A stretch of DNA of 64,000 bases from Stutzerimonas stutzeri (GTDB lineage: Bacteria; Pseudomonadota; Gammaproteobacteria; Pseudomonadales; Pseudomonadaceae), in assembly GCF_024448985.1 (NCBI RefSeq), contig NZ_JAMOII010000002.1, positions 515,907-579,906 of the forward strand. Direction: 5' to 3'. The notes below the pieces were generated by a model. That model ran no database searches. It saw only the letters and a list, made by a program, of their open reading frames with translations, and was not told where the DNA came from. Numbering within the stretch: position 1 is the stretch's first letter; every line of letters begins with the position of its first letter. Positions 1-8,644 of this stretch are shown here, in pieces. The translations under genes were made by a program, and so were the position numbers.

Positions 1-979
1 TGATCGGCATACGCGAACCGAATAGCGCCTGAGTCGCGTGGGTTTCGGCGATGTCGCCCTGCTCGGTGGCAGTGCCATGGCCGTTGACGTAGCCGATGGC
101 ATCGGCTTGCAAACCCGCATCCTCCAGCGCCAGCTCCATGGCCCGGCGCATGGTCAGCTGTTCGGGTTTCGTCGCATGCTGGCCGTCGGCATTGCTGCCG
201 AAGCCCACTAGCTCGGCATAAATGGTAGCGCCGCGGGCGAGGGCATGTTCGAGCTCTTCGAGCACCAGCATGCCGGCGCCTTCGCCGATCACCAGGCCAT
301 CACGGCCGCTGTCGTAGGGGCGTGGCGTGGTATGGGGCGCATCGTTTTTCAAACTGGTGGCATAGAGGGCGTCGAAGACCATGGCCTCGGTGGCGCAGAG
401 TTCCTCGGCGCCACCGGCGAGCATCAGCGGCAAGCGCCCGTACTTGATCGCCTCGTAGGCGTAGCCAATGCCCTGGCTGCCGCTGGTACAAGCGCTGGAT
501 GTAGGAATCACCCGGCCGGTCAGGCCGAAGAAGATGCTGATATTGGCGGCCGTGGTGTGCGGCATCATGCGGATGTAGGAGTTGGCGTTGAGGCCATCGG
601 CGACCGAATTGAGCAGCATGTTGCCGAAGGCCTTGATTTCTTCGGTGCTGCCGGTGGAAGAGCCGCAGGCGACGCCCATGCGCCCGTCACGAATGCTCTG
701 ATCGTCGAGCAGCCCCGCTTGCTGCAGGGCCTGCTCAGCGGCTTTTACCGACAACCGTGAGACGCGGCCCATGCTGCGCAGTTGCTTGCGCGTCCAGTGC
801 GAGGGCACGACGAAATCATCCACCGGGCCGGCCAAGCGGGTATTCAACTCGCTGAAACGGTCCCACTCGTCCATGCGCCGGATGCCGCTGCGGTTGGCAT
901 TGAAGTTGGCCTCAATGGACGCCCAGTCGCTGCCCAGCGAAGTGATGCCGGCCATGCCGGTGACGACGACGCGTTTCAT
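1..979 (-). CDS. apeR: beta-ketoacyl-ACP synthase of the aryl polyene operon (partial)
   Basis: This gene is cut by the window edge, so only the first 326 codons are present. It encodes a FabF-type condensing enzyme beginning MKRVVVTGMAGITSLG. The nucleophilic cysteine lies in SSACTSGSQ at about residue 165, and a histidine motif GHGTA is seen near the truncated end. It is the most distal gene seen in the operon. Its start codon overlaps the stop of the upstream ketoreductase as ATGA, so translation is probably coupled. The order KS-DH-KR-KS matches apeO-apeP-apeQ-apeR of known aryl polyene clusters, where the fourth enzyme is a second ketosynthase. The symbol rests on this order and is an inference. 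Confidence 0.85.
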   Translation of the reverse strand, partial: MKRVVVTGMAGITSLGSDWASIEANFNANRSGIRRMDEWDRFSELNTRLAGPVDDFVVPSHWTRKQLRSMGRVSRLSVKAAEQALQQAGLLDDQSIRDGRMGVACGSSTGSTEEIKAFGNMLLNSVADGLNANSYIRMMPHTTAANISIFFGLTGRVIPTSSACTSGSQGIGYAYEAIKYGRLPLMLAGGAEELCATEAMVFDALYATSLKNDAPHTTPRPYDSGRDGLVIGEGAGMLVLEELEHALARGATIYAELVGFGSNADGQHATKPEQLTMRRAMELALEDAGLQADAIGYVNGHGTATEQGDIAETHATQALFGSRMPI

Positions 980-1707
980 CAGCACAGCCCGCCATTCACG
1001 GCTAGGACCTGACGGGTGATATAGCCTGCCTCATCCGACATCAGGAAGTTCACGGCTCCGGCGACCTCCTCGGGCGTTCCCATGCGCTGGGCGGGGACCA
1101 TCTTGAGCATCTCCTCGATGGGCAGGTGTTCGTCGAGCATGTCGGTTTCGATCAGTCCTGGTGCGACGCAGTTGACGGTGATCCGGCGCTTGCCCAGCTC
1201 CACCGCCAGCGCCTTGGCCGCGCCGATCACCCCGGCTTTGGAGGCACTGTAGTTGACTTGGCCGCGATTGCCGATCAGTCCCGATACGGACGTGATGCAA
1301 ACGATTCGGCCCGGCTGGCGCCGACGGATCATTGGCATCGTCAGCGGCTGCAGCACGTTGAAAAAGCCGTCCAGATTGGTACGCAACACCTGATCCCAAT
1401 CGTCTTCGCTTAGCGCCGGAAAGGCGCCGTCGCGGGTCAGACCGGCGTTGCAGACTACCCCGTAGTAGGCGCCGTATGACTCGATATCGGCCTCCAGCCG
1501 CATGCGGCATTGAGCACGGTCCGCAACGTCGAACTGCAGGATGCGCGCCTGACGTCCCATTGCCTGGATTTGCGCTTGCACGGCTTCGGCCTCGTCACGC
1601 CGGGCGCGGCAATGCAGGACGATATCGTGGCCGCTCTGGGCCAGACGCAAGGCGATGGCACGGCCAATACCACGGCTGGAGCCGGTGACGAGAATGGTTT
1701 TGCTCAT
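979..1707 (-). CDS. apeQ: 3-oxoacyl-ACP reductase, FabG-like, of the aryl polyene operon
   Basis: This is a 242-residue short-chain dehydrogenase that should reduce the beta-keto group after each condensation using NADPH. The nucleotide-binding glycine motif TGSSRGIG starts near residue 7. The catalytic serine is in ITSVSG and the Tyr-x3-Lys pair is in NYSASK at about residues 150-155. The start at 1707 gives the canonical MSKTILVTGS amino terminus and an ATGA overlap with the dehydratase upstream. An in-frame extension to 1800 is a longer reading without family support. Position between dehydratase and ketosynthase matches apeQ. Confidence 0.9.
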   Translation of the reverse strand: MSKTILVTGSSRGIGRAIALRLAQSGHDIVLHCRARRDEAEAVQAQIQAMGRQARILQFDVADRAQCRMRLEADIESYGAYYGVVCNAGLTRDGAFPALSEDDWDQVLRTNLDGFFNVLQPLTMPMIRRRQPGRIVCITSVSGLIGNRGQVNYSASKAGVIGAAKALAVELGKRRITVNCVAPGLIETDMLDEHLPIEEMLKMVPAQRMGTPEEVAGAVNFLMSDEAGYITRQVLAVNGGLC

Positions 1708-2156
1708 GGAGTGGGCTCTTGAAGATAGCTCGCCACCTCGGGCGGGCGAAACACGTTGAGACGCGCCTCGGCATGGATATCGGGCCCGTCGAGATGGCAT
1801 TCGAACACGCCCATGCCGTTGTCATCCTGCAGTGAGCGCAGCGCACGGATGCGCAGCGTGACGCCAGCCGGAAAGTGTTCGACATTGCATTGATAGTTGC
1901 GAGTGCCGAGCAGGAAACCCAGCTCGACCGGCAGCCCGGCCAGGCGTGACTGACAGCCGGCGAACGCGGCGACGGCCTGCGCCATGATTTCCACGCCGAC
2001 CCAGGCCGGCAGATTGCCGTCGGGCAGATTGAGCAGACCGGTGGGCTTCACTTGCAGGCTGGCCTCCAGGCTTTCCGCGTCGAAGGCTTCAACCGCATCG
2101 AGCAGAATCATGTTGCCGGCGTGGGGCAGCAGTTCGGCGATTGGCCAGTCGATCAT
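1704..2156 (-). CDS. apeP: 3-hydroxyacyl-ACP dehydratase, ApeP-like hotdog protein
   Basis: The 150-residue product has the single hotdog fold of FabZ/FabA-like dehydratases. The candidate catalytic histidine is in LLPHAGNMILLD at about residue 12, and a long central helix carries WVGVEIMAQAVAAF. In characterised aryl polyene systems this protein works with a second dehydratase (ApeI) to install the conjugated double bonds. Here ApeI is part of the fused ligase at 11903-13582. Both ends overlap neighbouring genes by four bases. Confidence 0.88.
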   Translation of the reverse strand: MIDWPIAELLPHAGNMILLDAVEAFDAESLEASLQVKPTGLLNLPDGNLPAWVGVEIMAQAVAAFAGCQSRLAGLPVELGFLLGTRNYQCNVEHFPAGVTLRIRALRSLQDDNGMGVFECHLDGPDIHAEARLNVFRPPEVASYLQEPTP

Positions 2157-3340
2157 GACGCGTCTCCGAGTATCAGGCTGATGTTGTTGCCGCCGAAGGC
2201 GAAGGAGTTGCTCATCATCGTTCGCCGGCCCGCCACGGCCATGGTCGTACCGTCGGTGACCAGATTCAGGCGCGGCAAGTCGGCATCCTGCTGGTTGTCC
2301 CAGCGATGCGGTGGCAGCAGGCGTGCGGGATTGCCATCGGACAGCGCCAGCCAGCAGAGCGCAGCTTCCAACGCCCCGGCGGCGCCCAGAGTGTGCCCGG
2401 TAAGCGGCTTGCTTGAAGAGCAGGCCACACCGCCCGGAAATACCGTGTCCACCGCCAGACTTTCCATCGCGTCGTTGTGCCGGGTGGCGGTGCCGTGCAG
2501 ATTGAGATAGCCGATCTGCTCCGCCTGGATCGATGCACTGGCAATCGCCTTGCGCATGGCCTTGATGGCGCTCAGCCCTTGCGGATCGGGGGCGGAGATG
2601 TGGTGGCCATCGGAGCTGGCACCACCGCCGAGCAGGGCGATAGGGGCTGGCTCGCGGGTCATTAGAAATACGGCCGCGGCTTCGCCGATATTGATCCCGT
2701 CGCGGTTGGCCGAAAACGGATTGCAGATGCGCTCGCTGATCGCCTCCAGGGCGCTGAAGCCCTGCAGCGTGAGGTCGCAGAGGGTGTCCACGCCGCCGCA
2801 GATCACCGCATCGCAGATCCCTGCGTCCAACAGGCGTTTAGCGCTGAGCAGCGCGCGTGCGCTCGAGGTGCAGGCGGTGGAGATGGCGTAACTCGGACCG
2901 CTTAGCTGCAGCCGTTCGCTGAGAAAGCTCGCCGGGGCGCAAAGCTCCTGATGGCCGTAGTGGTAGCTGGCCGGAAGTTGTCCGTCGCGAGTCAGCTCGG
3001 CGATGCCCTGGCTGGCTTCTTGGATGCCGGTGGTGCTGGTGCCCATGACCACGCCGATACGCGCAGGACCGAAGCGGGCTATGGCTTCATGCAGCTCGGT
3101 CTCGATCTCCTCGACAGCGGCCAGCAGCATCTGGTTGTTACGTGTCGCATGGCGCTGCGGGCAATCGCCGAGAGAAGGCAGCTCGCAGGTGACGGCACCG
3201 ACCGGAACGCGCCGGCCGACAACCGGCTGCGGATGCGGCTGCATGGCTGAACCGTCACCTGTCAGCAGCCGTCGGGTCACCTCGGCCTTACCGCGACCCA
3301 GCGCGCAGATCACCCCGAGGGCGTTCAGGTAGGCGGTCAT
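2153..3340 (-). CDS. apeO: beta-ketoacyl-ACP synthase, elongating ketosynthase
   Basis: This is a 395-residue condensing enzyme starting MTAYLNALGVICALG. The active-site cysteine is C157 in ISTACTSSA. The two catalytic histidines are in NLHGTATRHND and KPLTGHTLGAAGA, so all three KS residues are intact. In characterised systems ApeO pairs with the cysteine-less partner ApeC (15535-16260) to elongate the polyene with malonyl units. The start at 3340 overlaps the stop of the lipoprotein gene as ATGA. A longer in-frame reading to 3610 would run deep into that gene and is rejected. Confidence 0.9.
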   Translation of the reverse strand: MTAYLNALGVICALGRGKAEVTRRLLTGDGSAMQPHPQPVVGRRVPVGAVTCELPSLGDCPQRHATRNNQMLLAAVEEIETELHEAIARFGPARIGVVMGTSTTGIQEASQGIAELTRDGQLPASYHYGHQELCAPASFLSERLQLSGPSYAISTACTSSARALLSAKRLLDAGICDAVICGGVDTLCDLTLQGFSALEAISERICNPFSANRDGINIGEAAAVFLMTREPAPIALLGGGASSDGHHISAPDPQGLSAIKAMRKAIASASIQAEQIGYLNLHGTATRHNDAMESLAVDTVFPGGVACSSSKPLTGHTLGAAGALEAALCWLALSDGNPARLLPPHRWDNQQDADLPRLNLVTDGTTMAVAGRRTMMSNSFAFGGNNISLILGDAS

Positions 3341-3870
3341 TTCTGGCGGGCTCCGGTAGCTGTCGCAATGGGGGCGACACCATAGGTCAGCGCCGACCCT
3401 ACGTCGAGATCGAAGCGATCGTTCTCCCGATACCGGACATGCCATGCCGACAACGTATCGCTTGCCAGTGATCGCCCGTCCTGCTGCGGGCTCCAAGACG
3501 TATCGGAGTACAGGTCGTCCAGCTGATCGGCGGGCGTCAAGGCGAACAGCAGGGCAGCGAACAGCTCGCGCGCCTCGGCATTGGGCGGTAGCAGACCATC
3601 CGCCCGCCATTGGCCATCGACCAACAGCTGGCGCGCCAGGGGAACGCCCAGCGGATCGAGCAGCGACCAGCGCAAGGCAGCGCCTTCCTGCTGGATCACC
3701 AACCGCCAGGTACGCACGTCATCCTGGCTCCGGCGCTCGATGTGCAGCTGTAGCGGCAAATCGAGTCGTGGCATCTGAGTCGGCAGCGGCGCGCGTTGAG
3801 CGCAGGCGCCAAGCATCAGTGCCAGCGACAGCCAGACCAGGCAGCGCGCGTGACGGTTCAGCACATTCAT
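3337..3870 (-). CDS. apeN: DUF3261-type outer-membrane lipoprotein of the pigment operon
   Basis: The 177-residue product starts MNVLNRHARCLVWLSL, a lipoprotein signal peptide ending in the lipobox LGAC near residue 22. The mature part is a small, Leu- and Gln-rich domain without catalytic motifs. Position between exporter genes and apeO matches the DUF3261 lipoprotein of aryl polyene clusters, which is thought to help place the lipidated pigment in the outer membrane. An alternative start at 3888 would add MFESAC and overlap the preceding stop. The shorter form gives the better signal peptide. Confidence 0.75.
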   Translation of the reverse strand: MNVLNRHARCLVWLSLALMLGACAQRAPLPTQMPRLDLPLQLHIERRSQDDVRTWRLVIQQEGAALRWSLLDPLGVPLARQLLVDGQWRADGLLPPNAEARELFAALLFALTPADQLDDLYSDTSWSPQQDGRSLASDTLSAWHVRYRENDRFDLDVGSALTYGVAPIATATGARQK

Positions 3871-3880
3871 GCAGGCAGAC

Positions 3881-5125
3881 TCAAACACTTGTCACAGGCG
3901 CGGCGCACAGCTCAGCCAACACCCGAAGGCGGCGTTTGGGCTCGGCGACGTAGGGATTCTTTTCGTCCCAGGCATAGCCGGCAAGAATCGAACTGATCAT
4001 CCGGCGGATCTCAGGTTGAGCGTGCTCGTAATAGATCACGTCTTGGAAGCTGCCGTCGTACCAGCCCTCGACATAGGTGCGGAAGGTATTTACGCCGCGC
4101 TTGAGGGGCACTGCGAACTCTGCTTCCCAATCCACCGTTTCGCCCGACAGCTGACGATGCAGCACCGCTGCCGCCATGCTTGCCGAGCGCATGGCGATGG
4201 TGACACCGGAGGAAAACACCGGATCGAGGAACTCCGCCGCATTGCCCAGCAGGGCGAAACCCGGACCGTGCAGCGACTTGACGTTGGCCGAGTAGCCACC
4301 GATCAGGCGCGCCGGTGTGTCCCACTCGGCATGCTTGAGGATGCGCTTGAGGTTGGGCGCCTCGAGCACGAGCTCCTTGAGGCAGGCATCCAGATCCAGC
4401 GGGCGGCCTTCGTAGCGCTCGGCGCTGGCGACAACGCCGAGCGAGCAGCGACCGTTGCTGAAGGGAATGGTCCAGTACCAGACGTCGCGCAGCTCGGGAT
4501 GGGTGGTGATGAGGATCTTGTCGCGGTCGAATTGCGGGTCGTCGATGTTGTCCTGGATGTGCGTGAACACGGCGCGACGCAGCGGAAAGTTCGACGGCGC
4601 TTCCAGGTCGAGCAGGCGCGGCAGGACGCGACCGTAACCGCTGGCGTCGAGGACGAACGCTGCTTCGACGGCATATTCGCTGCCATCCAGGCGGCGCACC
4701 TGCAGACGCGGGCGCGGATTGGCGAAGTCCGCCGCGATGATTTCCTCTTCATAGCGGATCTCGACGCCCTGCAACCCGGCCTGATCGGCCAGCAACTTGT
4801 CGAAGTCGGCGCGCAGAACCTGATAGGTGCTGCCGTGACCCTCGGTGAATTTGTCGCGGAAATCGAACTCGCTGTAGCGCTCGCCCCAACCGAACGCTGC
4901 ACCATGCTTGGTCTGGAAACCGGCGGCCTGGACCGCTTCGAGCATCCCGGCTTCCTCGACGAAATCCAGGCAGTGCGACAGCAGGCTCTCGCCGATGGAG
5001 AAACGCGGAAAACGCTGGCGCTCGATGATCAGCACATCGTGCCCCTTGCGCTTGAGCAAGGCGGCAGCGATGGCACCGGACGGTCCTGCACCAATGACGA
5101 CGACGCTACGTTGTTCTGCATTCAT
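3881..5125 (-). CDS. FAD-dependent oxidoreductase with flavin halogenase signatures
   Basis: This 414-residue protein belongs to the flavin monooxygenase/halogenase superfamily. The FAD-binding GAGPSG is at residues 12-17. The halogenase signature WxWxIP is present as WYWTIP (216-221). A lysine in FQTKHGAAFGWG (K73) sits where halogenases keep the lysine that activates hypohalous acid. A third motif, FLDPVFSSG (299-307), is also typical of halogenases. Family knowledge: halogenase-like genes occur in xanthomonadin clusters, whose pigments are brominated. Inference: it may halogenate the aryl head or polyene. The alternative is a geranylgeranyl-reductase-like oxidoreductase. It lies 153 bp downstream of the exporter gene. 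Confidence 0.85.
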   Translation of the reverse strand: MNAEQRSVVVIGAGPSGAIAAALLKRKGHDVLIIERQRFPRFSIGESLLSHCLDFVEEAGMLEAVQAAGFQTKHGAAFGWGERYSEFDFRDKFTEGHGSTYQVLRADFDKLLADQAGLQGVEIRYEEEIIAADFANPRPRLQVRRLDGSEYAVEAAFVLDASGYGRVLPRLLDLEAPSNFPLRRAVFTHIQDNIDDPQFDRDKILITTHPELRDVWYWTIPFSNGRCSLGVVASAERYEGRPLDLDACLKELVLEAPNLKRILKHAEWDTPARLIGGYSANVKSLHGPGFALLGNAAEFLDPVFSSGVTIAMRSASMAAAVLHRQLSGETVDWEAEFAVPLKRGVNTFRTYVEGWYDGSFQDVIYYEHAQPEIRRMISSILAGYAWDEKNPYVAEPKRRLRVLAELCAAPVTSV

Positions 5126-5278
5126 GAAGATCCGATCCTTGATCGACTCGGTTGGAAGGGTGGCCGCCGTAGGGCAACCGCGGAAAATGTTCAGCGCGGG
5201 GTCGAGGTGATGCGCAGCTCACGATGGATGTCGCCGCAGTTCAAGGAGGCAACGCCAGCGTGTGCGATGCTCGACCGC

Positions 5279-7618
5279 TCAGCATGCGGTTTCTCTGTCA
5301 GGCTCGGCGGCCCAGGGCGCCAGCGAGAAGGCGAATACCAGCCCGAGTCCCACCGCCAGGCCGAAATTGCTCACCGCCGGTGTGCTCGATAAGGCTAGCA
5401 GCCCGAATGACAACCAGGTGGTGACGGCCGTCAGCAAGGTGCCGACCAGGCTCACCGCGGCTCCGCCGATGCGTTCGCGCATCAGGATGGCGTAGTCCAC
5501 GCCGATTGCGGTGACCAACAACAGCCCGAACAGGCCGAACAGGGTCAGCGGCTGGCCCAGCCAGCCCAGGCAAGCCAGGCTGCCCATCGCGGCCAGCAGC
5601 GGTACGGCCAGGCAGCGCGATGCGCCGCGCCAACCGAACGGCAGGCACAGCAGGACGAAAATCAGCCCCGCCGCCAGCAGCTTGAGCAGCGCCGCCTGAC
5701 CTTGGGTCTCGGCGAACAGGCGGTTGAGTTCGGCGGGTCGGTCGATGAGTTTCACCCCGCCGATGCCTTCGCCCAAGCCGTGAAGCGCCGCGCTGTCAAG
5801 AAGCCCTTGTAGGCTGACCAAGCCCGCGACCGAACCGTCGTTTTGGGCACCCAGCCATAACGGTTGCCAAGGTTCGGCGAGCGGCCCCGCCAGCACCTGA
5901 TCGAGACTGGCCACCGGCAACGTCAGCAGTCCGGCAAGTTCCTGTTCGAGCATTTCCTGGGTCACGCCGAGTTCCAGCAAGGGCTGGCTGGCTTCCAGCA
6001 AGCGTGGCAGCGCGGAATGCAGGCTTTCCTGTGCGGTGGCGGGCGCGACCAGCTGGCTCAGCGCCAGGTAGCCATGCAGCTTGTCTTCGGCGACAAGAAC
6101 GTCGAGGCGGGCGGCAAGTTCGTCCTGACGCGTCAGTAGCTCGTCGGGGTTGGCCGCGCGGACTAGAAAGTACTGGCTGGTCGGCTCGAATCCAGTGATC
6201 TCGCCGATGCGTTCGGTCTGCTGCTGCAGTGCGGGTGCACGGCTGATCCACTGGCGCAGGTCATCCTTGAAAGACACCTGGCTGATCCCGGCGATGCAGA
6301 ACAGGATGAACGCGGCCAGCAACCAGGGCGTTGGAACGCGGCGGAGCAGGGCGCCGCGCAACTTCATCCAGCGCTCGGCCCAGCCAAGCGGGGCGGCCCA
6401 TGGCTGTAGCGACGCGTTCAGCAACGAGGGTAACAGGCAGGTGGCACAGAAGAAGGCGCCGAGCAGCCCCGCCGCGGAAAACACCGCCACCTGGCTCAAC
6501 GCTGGAAACGGCGTAAACGACATTGCCAGATAGCCGATAACGTTGGTTGCCAAGGCCAGCGCCAAGCCTGGAAGCGTCAGGCGCAGCGCTCGATATGCAT
6601 GCCAAGGTTGCAAGGTCCAGCTTTTGGATAGGTAATGCAGCGGGAAGTCGATACTGACCCCAACCAGGCTGGCACCGAGTACCAAAGTCAGCACATGGAT
6701 CTGACCGAATAGCGCCACACAAGCGGCGGCACCGCTGAGGGCTCCGACCGCCACTGGCAGCGCGACCAGCAAGACACGAGGCGTGCGGAAAAGCAGATGC
6801 AGCAAGGCGAGCGTGGCGACCAACGAGATGCTGCCGATCAGCGTTGCTTCTTCACGGGCCTGGCGCTGTCCATGGGCGGCGTACAGCAGCCCACCGGCGG
6901 CCAGTAGCTCGCCCTGGCTGGCTTCCACCCGGCTACGGGCCGCACGTACCTGGTCGTCCACCAGAACCGGCAGTTGGTCGTCGAAGGCATCACCCTGGGC
7001 TTGAGCATGGATCACCGCCCAGTGCTGCCCGCCATGCTCCGCGACCAGCAAGCCGTCCAGGCGGGGATGGATATTCCCCGGATGCGGCAGCTGTCGCTGC
7101 GCCAGATCGGCGAAACCGAACCAGTCCTGTTCGACGGGCACAAGGCTAGTGCTTTCGAACGGACTGTACAGACGCTGAAGGCGTTGCTGAATGAAGTCTT
7201 CCGGCGAGGCGATCAGTGCCTCGCGACTCGCTGGCCCCAGTAGCGCCAGACGTTGATCGAGCAGTTGCTGACGCACCGCAGGCAGGTCGGCTTGCACTGA
7301 GCGACGAACCTGGGTGAACAAGCCGCTGGCGCGAAGGGTGTCGGTAATTTCATTGCCCAGCGCGTGGGTTGTGTCCTCGTTCGCATGATGGATCAGCAGC
7401 ATCAGATCGCGGTTCAACGGCTCCTGCATCCGTCGCTCGGCGAGTTGCTCAAGCTCGCCGGGCGCACCGCTGGGCAGCAACTGCAGCAGATCGGCACTGA
7501 TCGGCGAGCCGTTGCGCCATTGCCATGTCGTCAGCCCCACCAGCCCAAGCAGCGCAACGAAAAACAGCGAGGAGAGCCAGGTCGGAAGCCTGAGCGCTTT
7601 GTCAGTTGGCGAAGTCAT
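5279..7618 (-). CDS. apeM: MMPL/RND-family exporter of the aryl polyene operon
   Basis: The 779-residue protein has one N-terminal membrane segment, then a large periplasmic domain. A membrane bundle follows at about residues 255-425, including the SIDFPLHYL-type MMPL helix. A second periplasmic domain and a second bundle at about 630-770 (GVDYAILM) complete the duplicated architecture of MMPL transporters. It overlaps the LolA-like gene by 17 bases. In aryl polyene clusters this protein is proposed to move the lipid-linked pigment across the inner membrane with the LolA-like carrier and the lipoprotein. Confidence 0.85.
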   Translation of the reverse strand: MTSPTDKALRLPTWLSSLFFVALLGLVGLTTWQWRNGSPISADLLQLLPSGAPGELEQLAERRMQEPLNRDLMLLIHHANEDTTHALGNEITDTLRASGLFTQVRRSVQADLPAVRQQLLDQRLALLGPASREALIASPEDFIQQRLQRLYSPFESTSLVPVEQDWFGFADLAQRQLPHPGNIHPRLDGLLVAEHGGQHWAVIHAQAQGDAFDDQLPVLVDDQVRAARSRVEASQGELLAAGGLLYAAHGQRQAREEATLIGSISLVATLALLHLLFRTPRVLLVALPVAVGALSGAAACVALFGQIHVLTLVLGASLVGVSIDFPLHYLSKSWTLQPWHAYRALRLTLPGLALALATNVIGYLAMSFTPFPALSQVAVFSAAGLLGAFFCATCLLPSLLNASLQPWAAPLGWAERWMKLRGALLRRVPTPWLLAAFILFCIAGISQVSFKDDLRQWISRAPALQQQTERIGEITGFEPTSQYFLVRAANPDELLTRQDELAARLDVLVAEDKLHGYLALSQLVAPATAQESLHSALPRLLEASQPLLELGVTQEMLEQELAGLLTLPVASLDQVLAGPLAEPWQPLWLGAQNDGSVAGLVSLQGLLDSAALHGLGEGIGGVKLIDRPAELNRLFAETQGQAALLKLLAAGLIFVLLCLPFGWRGASRCLAVPLLAAMGSLACLGWLGQPLTLFGLFGLLLVTAIGVDYAILMRERIGGAAVSLVGTLLTAVTTWLSFGLLALSSTPAVSNFGLAVGLGLVFAFSLAPWAAEPDRETAC

Positions 7619-8219
7619 GGAGTTCGGTGGGGCTCAACTGATCGTCGACCTGGTTGTCGCTCAATAACAACACGGTGCTGTCGCCCTGGGTTTCGAGGAG
7701 GTCGATGCGCTCAGCCGTGGCGCCGCCGCTGATGAGGATGGCGGTGAATATCTGCCCGAGCAGCTTCGAGCGCGGTGTCAGCGTCAGCGTCCACGCCTGC
7801 GCGGTGCCGCTAAGCTCCAGCTCGAAATCACCCTGCAGGGCTTCGGTGTCGCCTTGCAGCACAGCAAGGAACAGGTCGTTCTGCCGTGCGGCGGGGCCTT
7901 GCTGGTCAGTCGGTTGCCAGCCGCTTGGATCGCGCCGGGCGATGCCTTTTTCACTGATGCGGTAATCCTGCTGCACCGGCTGCTGCAGGAGCCAGAGCAG
8001 ACCGTGATCGCGAGCCAATACGAAGGTACCCAGGCTGACAATCGGCTGAGGTAGCGCGCGCAGGTACTTTTCCTGAGTGAAGGTGCCGCGAATGACCTCG
8101 GGCCCGCCCAATTGCTGGCTGAGCTGCGTGAGATCGAAGACCTGGGCATGCGCTGCGGTCGCGAACAGCAGGCTTAGCGTCAGCAGGGCGCGCCGTGCGA
8201 TCAGGTTGATCGTTGGCAT
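7602..8219 (-). CDS. apeL: LolA-like periplasmic carrier of the aryl polyene operon
   Basis: This 205-residue protein has a cleavable signal peptide (about 22 residues, ending ATAAHA). Its body is related to LolA, with a GTFTQEKYLRALPQPI segment near the mature amino terminus and LLWLLQQP in the beta sheet. It probably shuttles a hydrophobic molecule through the periplasm, here the pigment lipid rather than lipoproteins. The ATG at 8219 overlaps the thioesterase stop as ATGA. A GTG one codon upstream is a less likely start. Confidence 0.82.
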   Translation of the reverse strand: MPTINLIARRALLTLSLLFATAAHAQVFDLTQLSQQLGGPEVIRGTFTQEKYLRALPQPIVSLGTFVLARDHGLLWLLQQPVQQDYRISEKGIARRDPSGWQPTDQQGPAARQNDLFLAVLQGDTEALQGDFELELSGTAQAWTLTLTPRSKLLGQIFTAILISGGATAERIDLLETQGDSTVLLLSDNQVDDQLSPTELHDFAN

Positions 8220-8644
8220 CACAATAAGGCCCGCTCTACGGCTTCGACAAAGACCTTCGGCGAGGCCAGCAGCATCTCACGGCTGGCCATGTCCACCGCC
8301 ACCTGAACGCTGCTGCCACGGGTCATGCGTTCGCCGGTCTCGGCGTCGCTGATCAGGTAATTGATCTTCAGACGGTTCTCCCATTCGATCAAGTCGGCAC
8401 GCACGAGGATGCGCTGATTGAAGCGCGCACCGCGCATGTATCGCAGCTGCACGTCGATCACCGGCCAGGCGTAGCCGGCATCGCGCATCTGGGTGTAGTT
8501 GTGGCCGATGCGTTCGAGCAGCGCGCAGCGGGCGACCTCGAAGTATTTGATGTAGTGACCGTGCCAGACCACGTCCATCGAATCGACGTCGAAGAAGGGC
8601 ACCAGGACTTCGACTTCCGCCTGCAATACGCCGCTCTTACGCAT
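8219..8644 (-). CDS. apeK: 4HBT-family acyl thioesterase
   Basis: The 141-residue product is a hotdog thioesterase of the YbgC/4HBT type. The hallmark segment VPFFDVDSMDVVWHGHYIKY carries the aspartate and histidine of the active site. It would release the polyene carboxylic acid from its carrier, or edit stalled chains. The start MRKSGVLQ at 8644 overlaps the ammonia-lyase stop by eight bases. An in-frame ATG at 8665 would overlap further and lacks family support. Confidence 0.82.
   Translation of the reverse strand: MRKSGVLQAEVEVLVPFFDVDSMDVVWHGHYIKYFEVARCALLERIGHNYTQMRDAGYAWPVIDVQLRYMRGARFNQRILVRADLIEWENRLKINYLISDAETGERMTRGSSVQVAVDMASREMLLASPKVFVEAVERALL

Noticed and set aside
3869-5392. 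507-codon open frame antisense to the flavoprotein
   Set aside because: It lies opposite a gene with clear FAD and halogenase motifs and shows no motif of its own.
7602-8219. lolA, general lipoprotein carrier
   Set aside because: It is coupled to an MMPL exporter and pigment genes; it is better seen as the dedicated LolA-like carrier of the aryl polyene system.
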